NCBI GenBank assembly: GCA_029204225.1
Contig: CM055107.1
Span: 6,420,873-6,484,872 of the forward strand
DNA: 64,000 bases
Source of the DNA: Diphasiastrum complanatum
Taxonomy: Eukaryota; Streptophyta; Lycopodiopsida; Lycopodiales; Lycopodiaceae
Direction of reading: 5' to 3'
Positions 43,497-58,014 of this stretch are shown piece after piece (the first letter of the stretch is position 1; the number at the start of each line of letters is the position of its first letter). A program made the position numbers and the translations under genes. A model generated the notes under the pieces. That model made no database searches, was not told the origin of the DNA, and was given only the letters and a program-made list of their open reading frames with translations.

Positions 43497-45561
43497 AAAT
43501 AGATTATGTGGAAATAGAAATTAATAAAGGTAAGACTTTGAATCTATATAAACACCAATTGGACCAAGAACGTGAAGAGTATATATTGCTTCTTCAAAAA
43601 TACCAAAATGTGTTTGCTTGGTCGATGGATGATATAATAGGTGTACCAGTTAAATGGGATGAACATAGAATAGATCTCATTTAGGGAACAATACATGTTA
43701 GGCAACGCCAATGTAGATTGAATCCAAAGTACTCCTTATTAGTAAAAGACGAATTAGATAGATGTCTTAGAGCGGGTATTATATATCTTGTTCTAAGCAG
43801 TGAGTGGGTGTCACCAATAGTTATAGTACCTAAGAAGAAGACAGGCAAGATTAGAGTTTGTCAGGATTTTAGGAAACTAAATGCTGCCATAGCAAAAGAT
43901 TATCATCCTCTGTCGTATACAAATACTATTCTTGACTAGGTAGCAGAACATGAACGTTATAGTTTTTTAGATGGATTCTCAGGTTATAATCAAATTTTTA
44001 TAAAAGAGGAAGATAGACCCAAAACTACTTTCACCACTGATTGGAGGACGTACGCACATACGCGAATGCCCTTTGGTCTTTGTAATGCACCTGCCACATT
44101 CCAACATATGATGACAAATATTTCTCAAAAAATTTTAAGAAAGTTTTTAGAAATTTTTATGGATGACTTTTGTGTCTATTCATTAACTAAAAACCATTTA
44201 GATGCATTAGAGAAAACATTGAGAAGATGTCAAGAGACATCTCTTAAACTGCATCCAGCTAAGTGTTACTTTGGGATGAGGGAAGGCATCCTTTTAGGGC
44301 ATAAAATTTCAAAGGATGGTATACAAGCCGACATTGAAAAAATAAAGATGATTTTAGAATTATTAGAACCAACCAATTTAAGAGAGCTTACAGGTTTTCT
44401 AGGACATGTAGGTTACTATCAGAGGATAATTAAAGATTATGCTATAATAGTAACTCCTTCAACAAGTTTACTAAAAAAATCTGTTGAGTACCATTGGACA
44501 CAGGACCATCAGCAAGATTTTGATCAATTGAAACAGTCATTAGCAGAAGCCATTGGGGTTAGACCTCCAAATTGGGCTAAAAAGTTCCATGTATATGTAG
44601 ACACATCATCTTTTGCGATAGGTGTAGTGCTTAGTTAGAAAGATGACCAAAATGTAGATTATCCAATTTACTATGCGGGGAGGCAACTCGCTGCATCAGA
44701 AAAGAATTATTCCGCTACAGAGCGAGAAGCACTAGGGATGATTTATTCAGTCAAGAAATTTAGACATTACCTTTTAGGATATCCTTTTGTTTTTCACGTA
44801 GATCATTACGCATTGAAACATTTAGTGAATAAACCTGATCTTTCGGGTAGAATAGCTAGATGAATATTATTATTAGATGAGTTTAATTATGAAATAGAAC
44901 TAAGAAGAGGCAAGGATCATCAAAATGCCGACTATATATCCCGCCTCCAAACAAAAAATCAATTAGAACCCATTTCTGATGAATTTTCAAATGAACATAT
45001 AATGTGTATTCAATCAAAAACATCAATCTATAGGGACGTTATAAATTTTTTACAGGACCAGATATATCCTGAACATTTTAATAAACAGCAAAAAACTGTT
45101 TTTCTTTCTAAGGTAGGACCTTACACGATTGTAAATAGTATATTGTATAAATTAGGAGCTGACGATAGTCTCCACCGATGTTTAGAACCAACCGAGACAA
45201 CCGCTGTAATAAGTGCATTACATGAGGAAGATTCAGGGGGTCGCTATGCTCTTAAAAAAATTGCAAAAAAGATTTTCAATGCTAAATATTGGTGGCCTAC
45301 CTTCTATAGAGATGTTAAATTATTCATTAAAAAATGTGATGCATGCCAGAGGATGGGGAAACCCAGCTTCGCAACACATTGGCCGCTTACTCCAATTATT
45401 CCCTAAGCACTCTTTGAGAAGTGGGGGATAGATTTTGTAGGGCCTATTAAACCGATCACGCATAAAATTCGTCGTCGTTACATACTCGTTGCCACGGACT
45501 ATGCTACCAAGATGGTAGAGGCCGAAGCCACAATTAAAAACGATGCTAAGACTGTAGTGAA
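43497..45561 (+). pseudogene. Ty3 RT, RNase H and partial integrase
   Basis: One frame with five stops (TAG 43,682, 43,937 and 44,636; TGA near 44,860; TAA 45,404). RT: YQNVFAWSMDDIIGVP, SEWVSPIVIVPKKKTGKIRV, CQDFRKLNAA, FLDGFSGYNQIFIKEEDRPK, TRMPFGLCNAPATFQHMM and the catalytic FMDDF at about 44,157. RNase H: VYVDTSSFAIGVVLS, SATEREALGMIYSVKKFRHY, HVDHYALKHLV. Integrase zinc region: LHEEDSGGRYALKKIAKKIF and CDACQRMGKP; the second His of HHCC appears replaced (GGRYA for GGHFS). The core begins WGIDFVGPI and DYATKMVEAEA and is cut at about 45,561, where an unrelated 5' region of a long ORF follows. Confidence 0.88.
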
Positions 45562-45675
45562 GTTTTTATTCTTCAGTTGTTGTCGCTACTATTTTCCATC
45601 ACTCTTGCTCTCCGAATTGCGAATTGTTGCGATCAAGCTCTTGTCTGCCATCGCTCGTTTACATCTACAAGCACT

Positions 45676-47764
45676 ATGGCGATTGTATTCAAAACGCATC
45701 CAAAGCCAGTAATACCAGTATTACAACCACTAGCTGTTCGAGCACGAATTGAAGGTCTTCTTCAATTCAATCCATCAGTAATTCTTATTGATTTATGTTA
45801 TGAGCTGATCCGCAATTTGGGCGAAATAGAAGAAGGACATATTTCCACAACCGTCCGCAATCAAGAGATTGTTATCACCGAGGGATTTTACTGTCGTGCC
45901 TTAGGATTGCCTATGGATGGCAGTATGCTAGTTACTAAACCAAATTTCATTGCGGAGAGTGGAGCTTTTCAAGAAGAGGCTTATCTTGAGAAACGGGGAT
46001 ACAAACTCTCTTACATAAGAGACCCCAATCTCAAGAGTTTTGTTCGATTTGCTCTTGCTTCTATCTTCTTACCGGAGCAAGAGTACACAATTTCAAATAC
46101 CAATATGGGATACATGCTGAGAGCTTTAAATGGAGAACAAATTGCCTTCGGACAGATTGCTTTTAAGCAATTCTGTAAATTAATAAAAGTTAATCAGTTC
46201 TCCAGGCTGGATCAACAGATGGGCATTTTATGTATGCATGCTGGTGTGCTGACAATGTAGGAGGATATCAAGATTGCACCAATACTATCAGAGCTAGCAC
46301 CATCAAGTGAAGTGGAATTCTAGATGCAGACATCAAAGGCAGCCACATCATCATCATCCAGTCAAGGGAGCACGGTGAGGATGACTTCACCATCATTCCA
46401 ATACACACCACTATCCAGCAAAGAAGAAAATAGTAATGTGGAAGAGGAGGCAGAGGACACTGCTGATCAGGAGTATAATCAGACTGAAATACCACAAGAA
46501 CCAGAAATACAAGGAGCAGAGCAGCTTTCTGATGACCAGAGGACAGCGAAAGCGACACCGAGGAACCAATCCTCGATGCTAAGCTATATTAAAAGGTTTC
46601 TTAAACACTATTGCCAGATACTCGGGAAGCTATTCAACATCTTGCTAGCTTGGAGAAGGTATCCAGAAAGCTGGGGTCCAAGTATGAAAGAGTCCGAGCA
46701 GACCTCACCCAAAAAGATACAGAGCTGAGCGAAACAAAGGCTGAGTTGGCCTATAGAAATGTGGAGCTTGAAGCAGTTAATGAGGAGCTGAGCAAAAAAG
46801 ATACAGAGCTTGAAGAAGCGAAAGGAAGGCAGGATGCCAAGCTTGAAGTGTTGGAAGAAATGCAAGAGCAGTCCAACGCCTTCGAAAGTGAGAACATACT
46901 GCTCAAACAACAACTTCAGACCCTGCAGTCTTCTTTGCAGGAGGAGAGACGAGTGGAACTACTCTTCAGAGTAGCAATGCGGAGCTCAGCAATGAACGCA
47001 ATAGTGCTCATGAATCAATTGCCCAACTGCAAAATTCTGCAAAAATGTTAAAGAAAGACAATCAAATATATAAAAAACAGGCCAAAGAGGCAATACTGTG
47101 GCGAATCAGTGCCGAAGTCACACTCGGTGCCTGCGTATCTCATGGCAGGTACCGAATTGATCCGGTAGCATGGAAGGGAATCCAGGAGAGGATGCTCCAG
47201 ACCTTCGAGATGCAATATCTGCAGCCGCAGATGATTACTTATGAGAAGCTGAAGGAAGAATTAGAAGAGGCCAAATTCCAATCAGGCCAAATGCAGATTT
47301 CTGATGTAGAAGAACCAGCGCAAGGACAAGATCAGGAGACGCAGACAAATGAGCCAGCACCAGTAATGTCAGAAAAGGCCATCCAAACGGATACCATCTG
47401 CAGGCAGATCTTGAGAGATCAAGAAACACAGACCGAAACCAAGGATGCCGCGGAGGTACAAGCTACTGAAGACCAACCTGAGGCGTTAAGCGTCATTCCA
47501 TACCAAGCCCAAGCGTCACCAAGTGGAGCAACTGTAAAGAAAAACAAGATTGTCTACTCACTACTAAAGTCAGAATTTCAGACATTTCATCAGGAACTAA
47601 CATTTTTTGTTCCACCTTTTTGTAGTCCAAAACTCCAATGGAAAATGGATTACTTTTTTTTACCTAAACTTTTTGGTTACACAAAAGAACAATGGGAGAA
47701 CCCTTGGACTTTTTCTAGCATAAATACTTTATGGTCTAGACTAACTAGTAACCACAACAGCTGA
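45676..47764 (+). pseudogene. retrotransposon extra ORF with coiled coil and TQT motifs (instance 2)
   Basis: Starts ATG at 45,676. Residues 1-195 form a globular domain (VRARIEGLLQFNPSVILIDL, RNQEIVITEGFYCRALGLP, FVRFALASIFLPEQEYT), possibly the 'putative plant transposon protein' type. After TAG at 46,258 and another stop, a Ser/acidic linker follows (46,324-46,600). A frameshift near 46,605 leads to a long coiled coil (46,611-47,090; ELSETKAELAYRNVELEAVN), with another shift near 46,965. A conserved-looking piece (RYRIDPVAWKGIQERML) precedes an acidic Gln-rich part with QETQTNE, EKAIQTDT and QETQTET (47,330-47,440) and a C-terminus rich in Phe and Trp. The last codons fall in the hairpin repeat. 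It lies directly after truncated integrase. Confidence 0.65.
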
Positions 47765-48120
47765 ACTCCTAGCATAGAATATGATTCAGCTTCACAATTA
47801 CACTTCTATGTCCTCCACAATCAGAAAAAAATTAATCTCTATGAAATAAACACAAGGGAGGGCTTCATGAAGACCAGACATAGTTCAGTTCAGAAAAATC
47901 AATAATACTCAAACTCAAAAGTGTAAGGCCAAAGTTCCAAGTGTCGTCCCATGGCACAGGTTTCGTAGGTGCTGTTCAAGTGCCACGGAACTTCAGTTCC
48001 ACGACATTTGTTTTTTTTTTTTTGTCAGTTTTGGTTATAAAAAATTAAAAAAAAAAGAAAGGTGCCGTACCACGACACCTGGAACGGTACCTGGACTCCA
48101 CAGCACCTATGCCATGGGGT
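47750..48120 (-). repeat. hairpin-rich dispersed repeat, copy 2 (inverse)
   Basis: Reverse complement of the repeat at 9.95-10.25 kb: GTAACCACAACAGCTGAACT, CATAGTTCAGTTCAGAAAAA and TGCCACGGAACTTCAGTTCC occur in the matching order. A run of T13 at 48,008-48,022 corresponds to the A run of copy 1. Beyond it a second hairpin-like segment (GGTGCCGTACCACGACACC at 48,061) is present. It also supplies the stop of the preceding ORF. Confidence 0.7.
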
Positions 48121-48394
48121 ACTTTGAGAGTAACTAATGCGTCTATCTTGTTTACTTCTAAGCTTTAGCTTCCATCTGTTTTTAACCTGGTAGTGGTACA
48201 AATCATAAAAGAATTGTACCAGTGAACTCTTTATTCTAATAGGCATAGTCATGCTTACGGAGAGAGTCAAATAATTAATTCCATTGCGCACGAACATTTT
48301 TTGTTCGAGTTCGCTTCTCGTTCGTTTCTTGTTCGAATTTGTTTCTCATTTGTGTTCGTCATTAATTCTCCCCCCCTCTCTCTCTCTCTCCAAC

Positions 48395-48600
48395 ATGTAG
48401 CAGATCTCGAAGTCCATCAAATGGATTTCCAGACTGCTTTCCTCAATGGGATCATTGAAGAAGAAATTTTCATGTCACAGCCAAAAGGATATGAGTTGAG
48501 GGGTGAGCAACACCTTGTGTGCAAAATTCACAAGGCACTCTATGGGCTGAAATAGTCACCCAGAGCTGGATTCCAAAAAATAAAAGTATTCTCCAACTTT
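48395..48600 (+). pseudogene. copia RT palm fragment
   Basis: DLEVHQMDFQTAFLNGIIEE, EIFMSQPKGYELRGEQHLVC and KIHKALYGLK, then TAG for Gln and SPRAGFQKI. A copia RT segment without its ends, preceded by a C-rich (CT)7 stretch at about 48,371-48,390. Confidence 0.82.
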
Positions 48601-48779
48601 GAATGGTCAGTTTTTCTTTTCCTCTAAGTTGATGCTTTGATCTTCACCTTAATTGATCCCATTCTTGTGATAGTTGCTGAGCAGACTAGGAGACTATCGA
48701 TAACAATTATTTAGAACAAATTTGTGGGCTATGGAGTAGCTCTCCAGAGCAATAAGAACTGCACTACATGGCTCAGGGA

Positions 48780-49240
48780 ACTAACTTCTACTTTTTCTAG
48801 CTATTGAAGGGCACCTCCACTATTTTGAGGGCTTGCTGTAGGGCGCCCGTGCTCAAGCTGAAATTTTCAGATCCACTTTTAGGAGGGTGCCCATCTACAA
48901 AAGAAGATACATGTGTTTTTGAAACATTTCTTGCTAAAATTATCTTGTTGATTAGCTTGTAGGAGGGCGCTACCATCTGCCCTATACATGCATGTAGTGT
49001 GCACTCATTTTCGGCCAAAAATTTGGTTTTGGTGTTGGCTTCATTCGAAGTTTACCTATTTGTGTGCAATCTGGTTTTTGTGCTGAAAATAGCCACATAT
49101 TTAATTATTCTTTGAGCAAATTGCATGTGGAGTATTGCAATCAATTGTGCTCATATTTTCAACTTTATGATTGTTGCCCATTGAGTAGATTTTGTTTTCG
49201 AATTTTTTTTTTCTATCTACTACAAGCTCATTTTTTGGTT
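48780..49240 (+). other. copia 5' leader with GGGCGCCC words
   Basis: Non-coding. AGGGCACC, TAGGGCGCCCGTG, AGGAGGGTGCCC and AGGAGGGCGCTACC recur between 48,808 and 48,975. The region then resembles the leader of the copia at 40.4-41.05 kb and ends at a closely related gag start. Confidence 0.55.
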
Positions 49241-49627
49241 ATGGCTAAAAAATCGAAGTCAATCAGTTCTTTATTTAATGAAGATAGGTTGGATGGCACA
49301 AACTATTCTTTGTGGTGCTACATGATTAAGGACCTTCTTATTGCAAAAGGTTTATGGGAAGTAGTTAATGGTGATGAAGAGAGGCCACCTACCTTGGCAC
49401 CTAGTACACCAACTAGAGCAACTACTTCATCAACAACGGTTGTGTCTTCTGGTGATGAGCAAAGAAAGTGGGACCGACGAGATGCACAAGCACATCCCGT
49501 CATTGCATTATCGAAGAAGAGATCTATCCTACCACGTCTCAGATCTTGCAAGACTTCCAAAAGTGTTTGGGAAACTCTTGCCAAGATGTTTCAAGTAAAG
49601 AATGGGGCAAAAGTGGTTGTTGGCTGA
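49241..49627 (+). pseudogene. copia gag fragment
   Basis: ATG at 49,241: MAKKSKSISSLFNEDRLDGT and NYSLWCYMIKDLLIAKGLWE, nearly identical to the gag start at 41,048. It then shows a Thr-rich insert, WDRRDAQAHPVIALS and SCKTSKSVWETLAKMFQVKN, ending in divergent sequence at 49,627. The zinc knuckle and the rest of gag-pol are missing. Confidence 0.75.
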
Positions 49628-52082
<2,455 letters not shown>

Positions 52083-52084
52083 AA

Positions 52085-53340
52085 TTAGTCATTGAGCTTG
52101 GCACAATCAGTGGGAAGAAAGGAAAGCTGCTTATTTTTTAGATCATACAACATATGAAAATTTTGCTGCATAATATTTCCAAAATATAAGAGCCATCACC
52201 ACTTGGAAGAATTGCCAAACAATGTACACTTTCTTCCACTGGAACAATGCAGTTGTTTTGGGACATGGATAAATCGACATTCTTGAAATGGAATGTGAAA
52301 CTAGGAAAGTGATAGTTGGGATGAGCCAATGAAGTGTTGAAGCAAACATCCCAATTGCTAATAAGTGTGTCGACAGTCGAAACAAGTGGAAAGTTGACAA
52401 GTTTCTTGAACTCTGCAACCACTTTTGAATAGACATGAGTTATTAGAAATGTACCACTTGCTCTAATATCCACAATTGCAAACTGGTTAATTTTAGAGGA
52501 ACTTCCTTGTGGTGGTAAAAATCAAACGGTGTAGTTGACACACTAACACCATGTATATGTAACATATAAGGATATCCAATTTGCTATAAAAAGGGTGTTG
52601 TTAGAGCTTCAACTCCTTGAAATGATGGTGATGCTCCAAAATATATAATGCTGTTGCTATTCGTTGACAATAGATTTACAAGACAATAAGAGAACTGGCT
52701 AACTGCCAATTGAGTTGGTAGACCATTCGGAACATTAATCAATGCAAGTACTCCATCAAAAGGTAATATTCCATTAGTATGGGGTACATCTCCACCAAAT
52801 ACATGCCCACAAAAAAAACTAACATTTTGGACTTGAATAGGCTTTCCACCTACTTGATGAAAAGTCAATGTGTCCTCCACAAATTCTCCCTCCACTCCAG
52901 TTGAAGTTGATCTTTTTCCAATATTATATGTGTAATCAGCAACAAAAGGACAATTAGGAGCTTTATTCTTATGACAATCTACATAAAGTGCCTTGCATTT
53001 TTCTAAACTACATGGCACTATTCTACTTGTGGAGGATAATTCTAGATCAAAAACATGAAATCCATCTGGTCCTACATAGTTTTTGCATCGAATCAAGCTC
53101 TCACCATTAGTCGTATCCAAAAGCAAATGAAACGTCATTGGTGGAGTTCCGATATTGACTTCCATGAGATACGCTTTCCAAAAGTATAGATCCGGCCTCA
53201 TAACTGAGCTCACAGGTGAGCGCAAGCTAACTACCTGCATGTCATTTTGTGAGGTGGAAGATTCTACTCTGGCATGTAAGGCATGCACTTTTTGAAAACT
53301 ATTCATTGTAGCTCCACGCATGGTTTCACATTGTATTGCA
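52085..53340 (-). pseudogene. nepenthesin-like aspartic protease pseudogene, copy 1
   Basis: A1B-type aspartic peptidase of the plant nepenthesin class, lacking signal peptide and most of the propeptide. The frame from about 53,340 to 52,584 reads YLMEVNIGTPPMTFHLLLD, with DTTNGES in place of the catalytic DTG/DTGSD, then a Cys-rich nepenthesin-type insert (CSLEKCKALYVDCHKNKAPN), GILPFDGVLALINVPNGLPT, QFSYCLVN and EALTTPFL followed by TAG. A frameshift in a T5 run (about 52,525) precedes QFAIVDIRASGTFLITHVYS, the second catalytic region, where Asp is separated from SGT. After another shift the C-terminus QQNFHMLYDLKNKQLSF, PTDCAKLND ends at 52,085. Stop and T-run shift are shared with copy 2. 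Likely catalytically dead before duplication. Confidence 0.8.
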
Positions 53341-53368
53341 AGGAAATTAGATGAATCAGAAATAATAT

Positions 53369-53396
<28 letters not shown>
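53369..53396 (+). repeat. (CA)14 microsatellite
   Basis: CA dinucleotides just beyond the 5' limit of the duplicated protease segment. Confidence 0.95.
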
Positions 53397-54057
<661 letters not shown>

Positions 54058-54417
54058 GTGAATATGTTTTCATTTTTTAGGTTGAAATGTACTCCAAGGC
54101 TTGATGGTGCTCTTTACATTCCTTCACTTTCAAGGCTTTTGCTAAGTGTTGGTCAAATGTTAAAAAAAGGGTACAAGACAAAGTTTGTTGGGGATGTTTG
54201 CTTCTTTACTAAGGGAGATGTCTTGATTGCTAGTGGCAATAGACAAGGTAGACTTTACAAGCTTGATGCATTTGTTATGTCTAACAAGAGGAATGAAATG
54301 GATGTTGGTGGTTCTCTCAACTTTCAAAAGTCAATCCCTAGCATCAATAAGATTGGTAGATCTTATGCAAAGTCTAAAGAACTTCCTTATGCTAGATCTA
54401 GATTGAGATCTAATTAG
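54058..54417 (+). pseudogene. copia protease/pre-integrase fragment
   Basis: DGALYIPSLSRLLLSVGQML, KKGYKTKFVGDVCFFTKGDV, LIASGNRQGRLYKLDAFV is the segment after the retropepsin and before the integrase zinc region of Ty1/copia. The protease active site upstream and the His-Cys-Cys motif downstream are missing. It belongs to the element whose 3' LTR starts at 55,042. Confidence 0.8.
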
Positions 54418-55041
54418 CTTCTTGGAGATAGTTATTGTTGTGCTAACTTGGCAACTCTTGGTGAATCTATGGTCAATGTTTTGGATCCATTGGATTTTGA
54501 AGATGGACTAGAGCTACCTACTAGTCAAATGGAGTCATGTGGTGCTAAATTAGTATCATGTTTGAACTCTTCTACTCATAGATTTCCAAGTCTTGGTGGC
54601 TCTTCAATGGAACTACATGGAAAGTGCAAAAATGAAATCTACAAAGGCAAGGTGGTGATGGAGGTTCATTCATGGAGATACATGGTGCATTCACTATGGG
54701 CATAGTGGAATGTGGAGGAGGCATGCAAACACTTGTTGGTTACTTTCACTTACAACTTTTTTGCTGCTATTTTATAGAGAATTCAAAGGTGGATACATGG
54801 AGGAATCCTTTCATTATGATTCTATGTTCTTTTACATGTATCTTGGTCACCATTCTATGTAAAATTGATGTAAGAAATAGTGAAGCATCCTATATGGACA
54901 CTATTATCTATATCAATTATGTTGTACTTCATATTGTACATATTAGAGCACTTGAGAAGAGATCTATTATCATGATGGAGGTCATTCTTAGGTTTGAGCA
55001 AAGTAGTGTTGTAAAACTAGCAAGTTAAGATGAAGAGGGAG
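54418..55041 (+). other. copia internal non-coding segment and polypurine tract
   Basis: The part at 54,650-55,020 is shared with the minus-strand copia at 35,560-35,902 (AAAATTGATGTAAGAAATAG, GTGAAGCATCC, TGGACACTATT). GATGAAGAGGGAG at about 55,029-55,041 is the polypurine tract next to the 3' LTR. No reliable ORF. Confidence 0.65.
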
Positions 55042-55695
55042 TGTGAAAATTATCAACATTTCCTAGCTAGTTTGAGGCCTAAATTGGCAATTTTGTTACA
55101 TAGTTTTGGATCTAACATTTCACAAGTGTGAAAGAGGCCTAGATACTTTTATTTTAGTATATATTTCATGTTGAAGAAGTTTCAAACTTCAGGACCTTTG
55201 AAATGACACCAAAATCATGTTATTTGGACATATAGGCCAAAATTGGCTATTTTAGGCTACTAGTGTCCTAAATTTGGGTCCTAAGTTCTAGAGAGAGGAG
55301 AGAGAGTCATCTCTCTCACCTGTATTAGGCTGAAATTTGTGGAGAACAGGTTGGAGAAACTTATTGTATTGTTGAGAGAGATCAATAGATCATTGTCACA
55401 GTTTCTTCCTCCATTGAGAGCATTGCTTTGTGTATTGTCTTCAAGCTTTTGTGTATGATCTAAAGAGGTTTCCAAAAGTGGTAGGCTGCTATTGTAGGGC
55501 TGGTATGCTATTGTTTTTGGCTGCCATCAGTACCTTTTATTAGTTTCTTTTGTCTCTTGAATGCTTTGTCAAGTTCATGTGTATCAAAGGTAGCATTAGG
55601 ATGCTTTGCCATTTCTAGCTTTTGTAGCTTGTTGTGCAAGATCTTAGCCAAGTATTTTGGGAGTTTGGATTCATTCAAGATCCACTTTTTTCACA
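55042..55695 (+). mobile_element. 3' LTR of a plus-strand copia
   Basis: 654 bp from TGTGAAAA to TTTTCACA, a perfect 8-bp terminal inverted repeat, immediately after the polypurine tract. Same class as the LTRs at 2.83, 34.52 and 36.81 kb by ends, length and motifs (TTGAGGCC). Confidence 0.75.
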
Positions 55696-55754
55696 CAAGC
55701 TAAATGGGCTGAGCTGATGCAAATCTTTGACTTTTTTATACGTTATTGTAAAGG

Positions 55755-56497
55755 GACAGACTTACGAAGTTTGCTCAAGTTATTCCAACGAAATCTACTA
55801 TTAAAGCTTCTGAACTAGCTCAACTATTTGTTGAGAAGCTTTTTCGATTGTACAGGCTGCCTTGCGATATTGTCAATGACCATGACCCAAAATTCACTGG
55901 GAATTTTTGGCAAGCAGTATTTGAAAAGTTGGAAACAACTTTAAGTATGAGTTATACAGATCATCCGGAATCAGACGGTCAAACAAAAAGGACCAATCAG
56001 ACGATGGAGGATATGCTTTGAGCATATGTGGGACATCGGCAGTCTGATTGGGAATAGTACCTTCCACTGGTGGAATTTGCATATAACAGTGCAAAACATT
56101 CAACGACCAGATTCAGCCCTTTCATGCTTATGTATGGTTTTCAACCTCGATCACCAATTAGTGTTGGCATGAAAAACCTACGGGTGCAAGCCGCAGCTGA
56201 TTTCCTTGCGGATATGCAAGAAATGTTATAGCTGACTAAAGATAGCATAAGAAGTGCCCAGGACAGGGCAAGGCACTATGCTGATCTATCTCGGAAGCAC
56301 AAGGTATTCATGGTCAATGACTGGGTGTTTTTGAGAGTCCCTAGTCACTCTAGAGGCTTAGGCGATTGTTAATAGTTGACAGAGGACTCTGAGTAGAGTG
56401 CTTCGGGAATTTTTAGTTAGGTGGAGGGGCAAATCAGAAGAGGAGGATACCTGAGAAAAGGAGGCTGATCTCCAGAAGAATTTTTCAAATTTAAGTT
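55755..56497 (+). pseudogene. Ty3 chromovirus integrase and chromodomain
   Basis: Integrase core: DRLTKFAQVIPTKSTIKASE, CDIVNDHDPKFTGNFWQAVF (second catalytic Asp), HPESDGQTKRTNQTMEDML with Lys where the catalytic Glu belongs, EFAYNSAKHSTTRFSPFMLM and QDRARHYADLSRKHKVFMV. Stops interrupt at several points. After a deletion of the GPY/F part, LREFLVRWRGKSEEEDT, TGA for Trp, EKEADLQKNFSN is the chromodomain. Same class as the scraps at 2.44 and 3.53 kb. The element's 3' LTR follows. Confidence 0.85.
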
Positions 56498-57679
<1,182 letters not shown>

Positions 57680-57680
<1 letters not shown>

Positions 57681-57930
57681 CTTCTACTTGTAAAAATAAC
57701 CTTCAAGTTGCACCATGTAAATGTCCTCTTTGATAAATCCATTAAGATATGTTGTTTGTACATCCATTTGATGTATTTCCAAATCTGCTACAGTTTCAAA
57801 TGACAATAGAAGTCTGATTGAAGAATGTTTAACTACTAAACTGAAGGTCTCAGTGTAGTCGACATTGTGTACCTAATAAAATCCTTTGGCGACAAGTCTC
57901 ATATTCTACTAGGCATTGTTGGAAGTTTCT
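57680..57930 (-). pseudogene. copia RT fragment, minus strand
   Basis: Minus-strand reading: RLVAKGFY, VHNVDYTETFSLVVKHSSIR, LLLSFETVADLEIHQMDVQT, TYLNGFIKEDIYMVQLEGY. This is the copia RT segment from the KARLVAKG motif to the MDVxTAFLNG motif, with one stop and without flanks. It lies between the chromovirus LTR and the inverted protease duplication. Confidence 0.82.
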
Positions 57931-58014
57931 CTTAGTGTCCATGCAATGTGTTCTTGTGGCTTCATATTCCCAAGCATCATCGACACTCATAAGTTGAGTG
58001 CATTTGAAGCATCA

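Noticed and set aside
45577-45675. Upstream extension of the 45.7-kb ORF before its ATG
   Set aside because: Sequence resembles a 5' untranslated region joined to truncated integrase; the first Met at 45,676 begins the conserved-looking domain.
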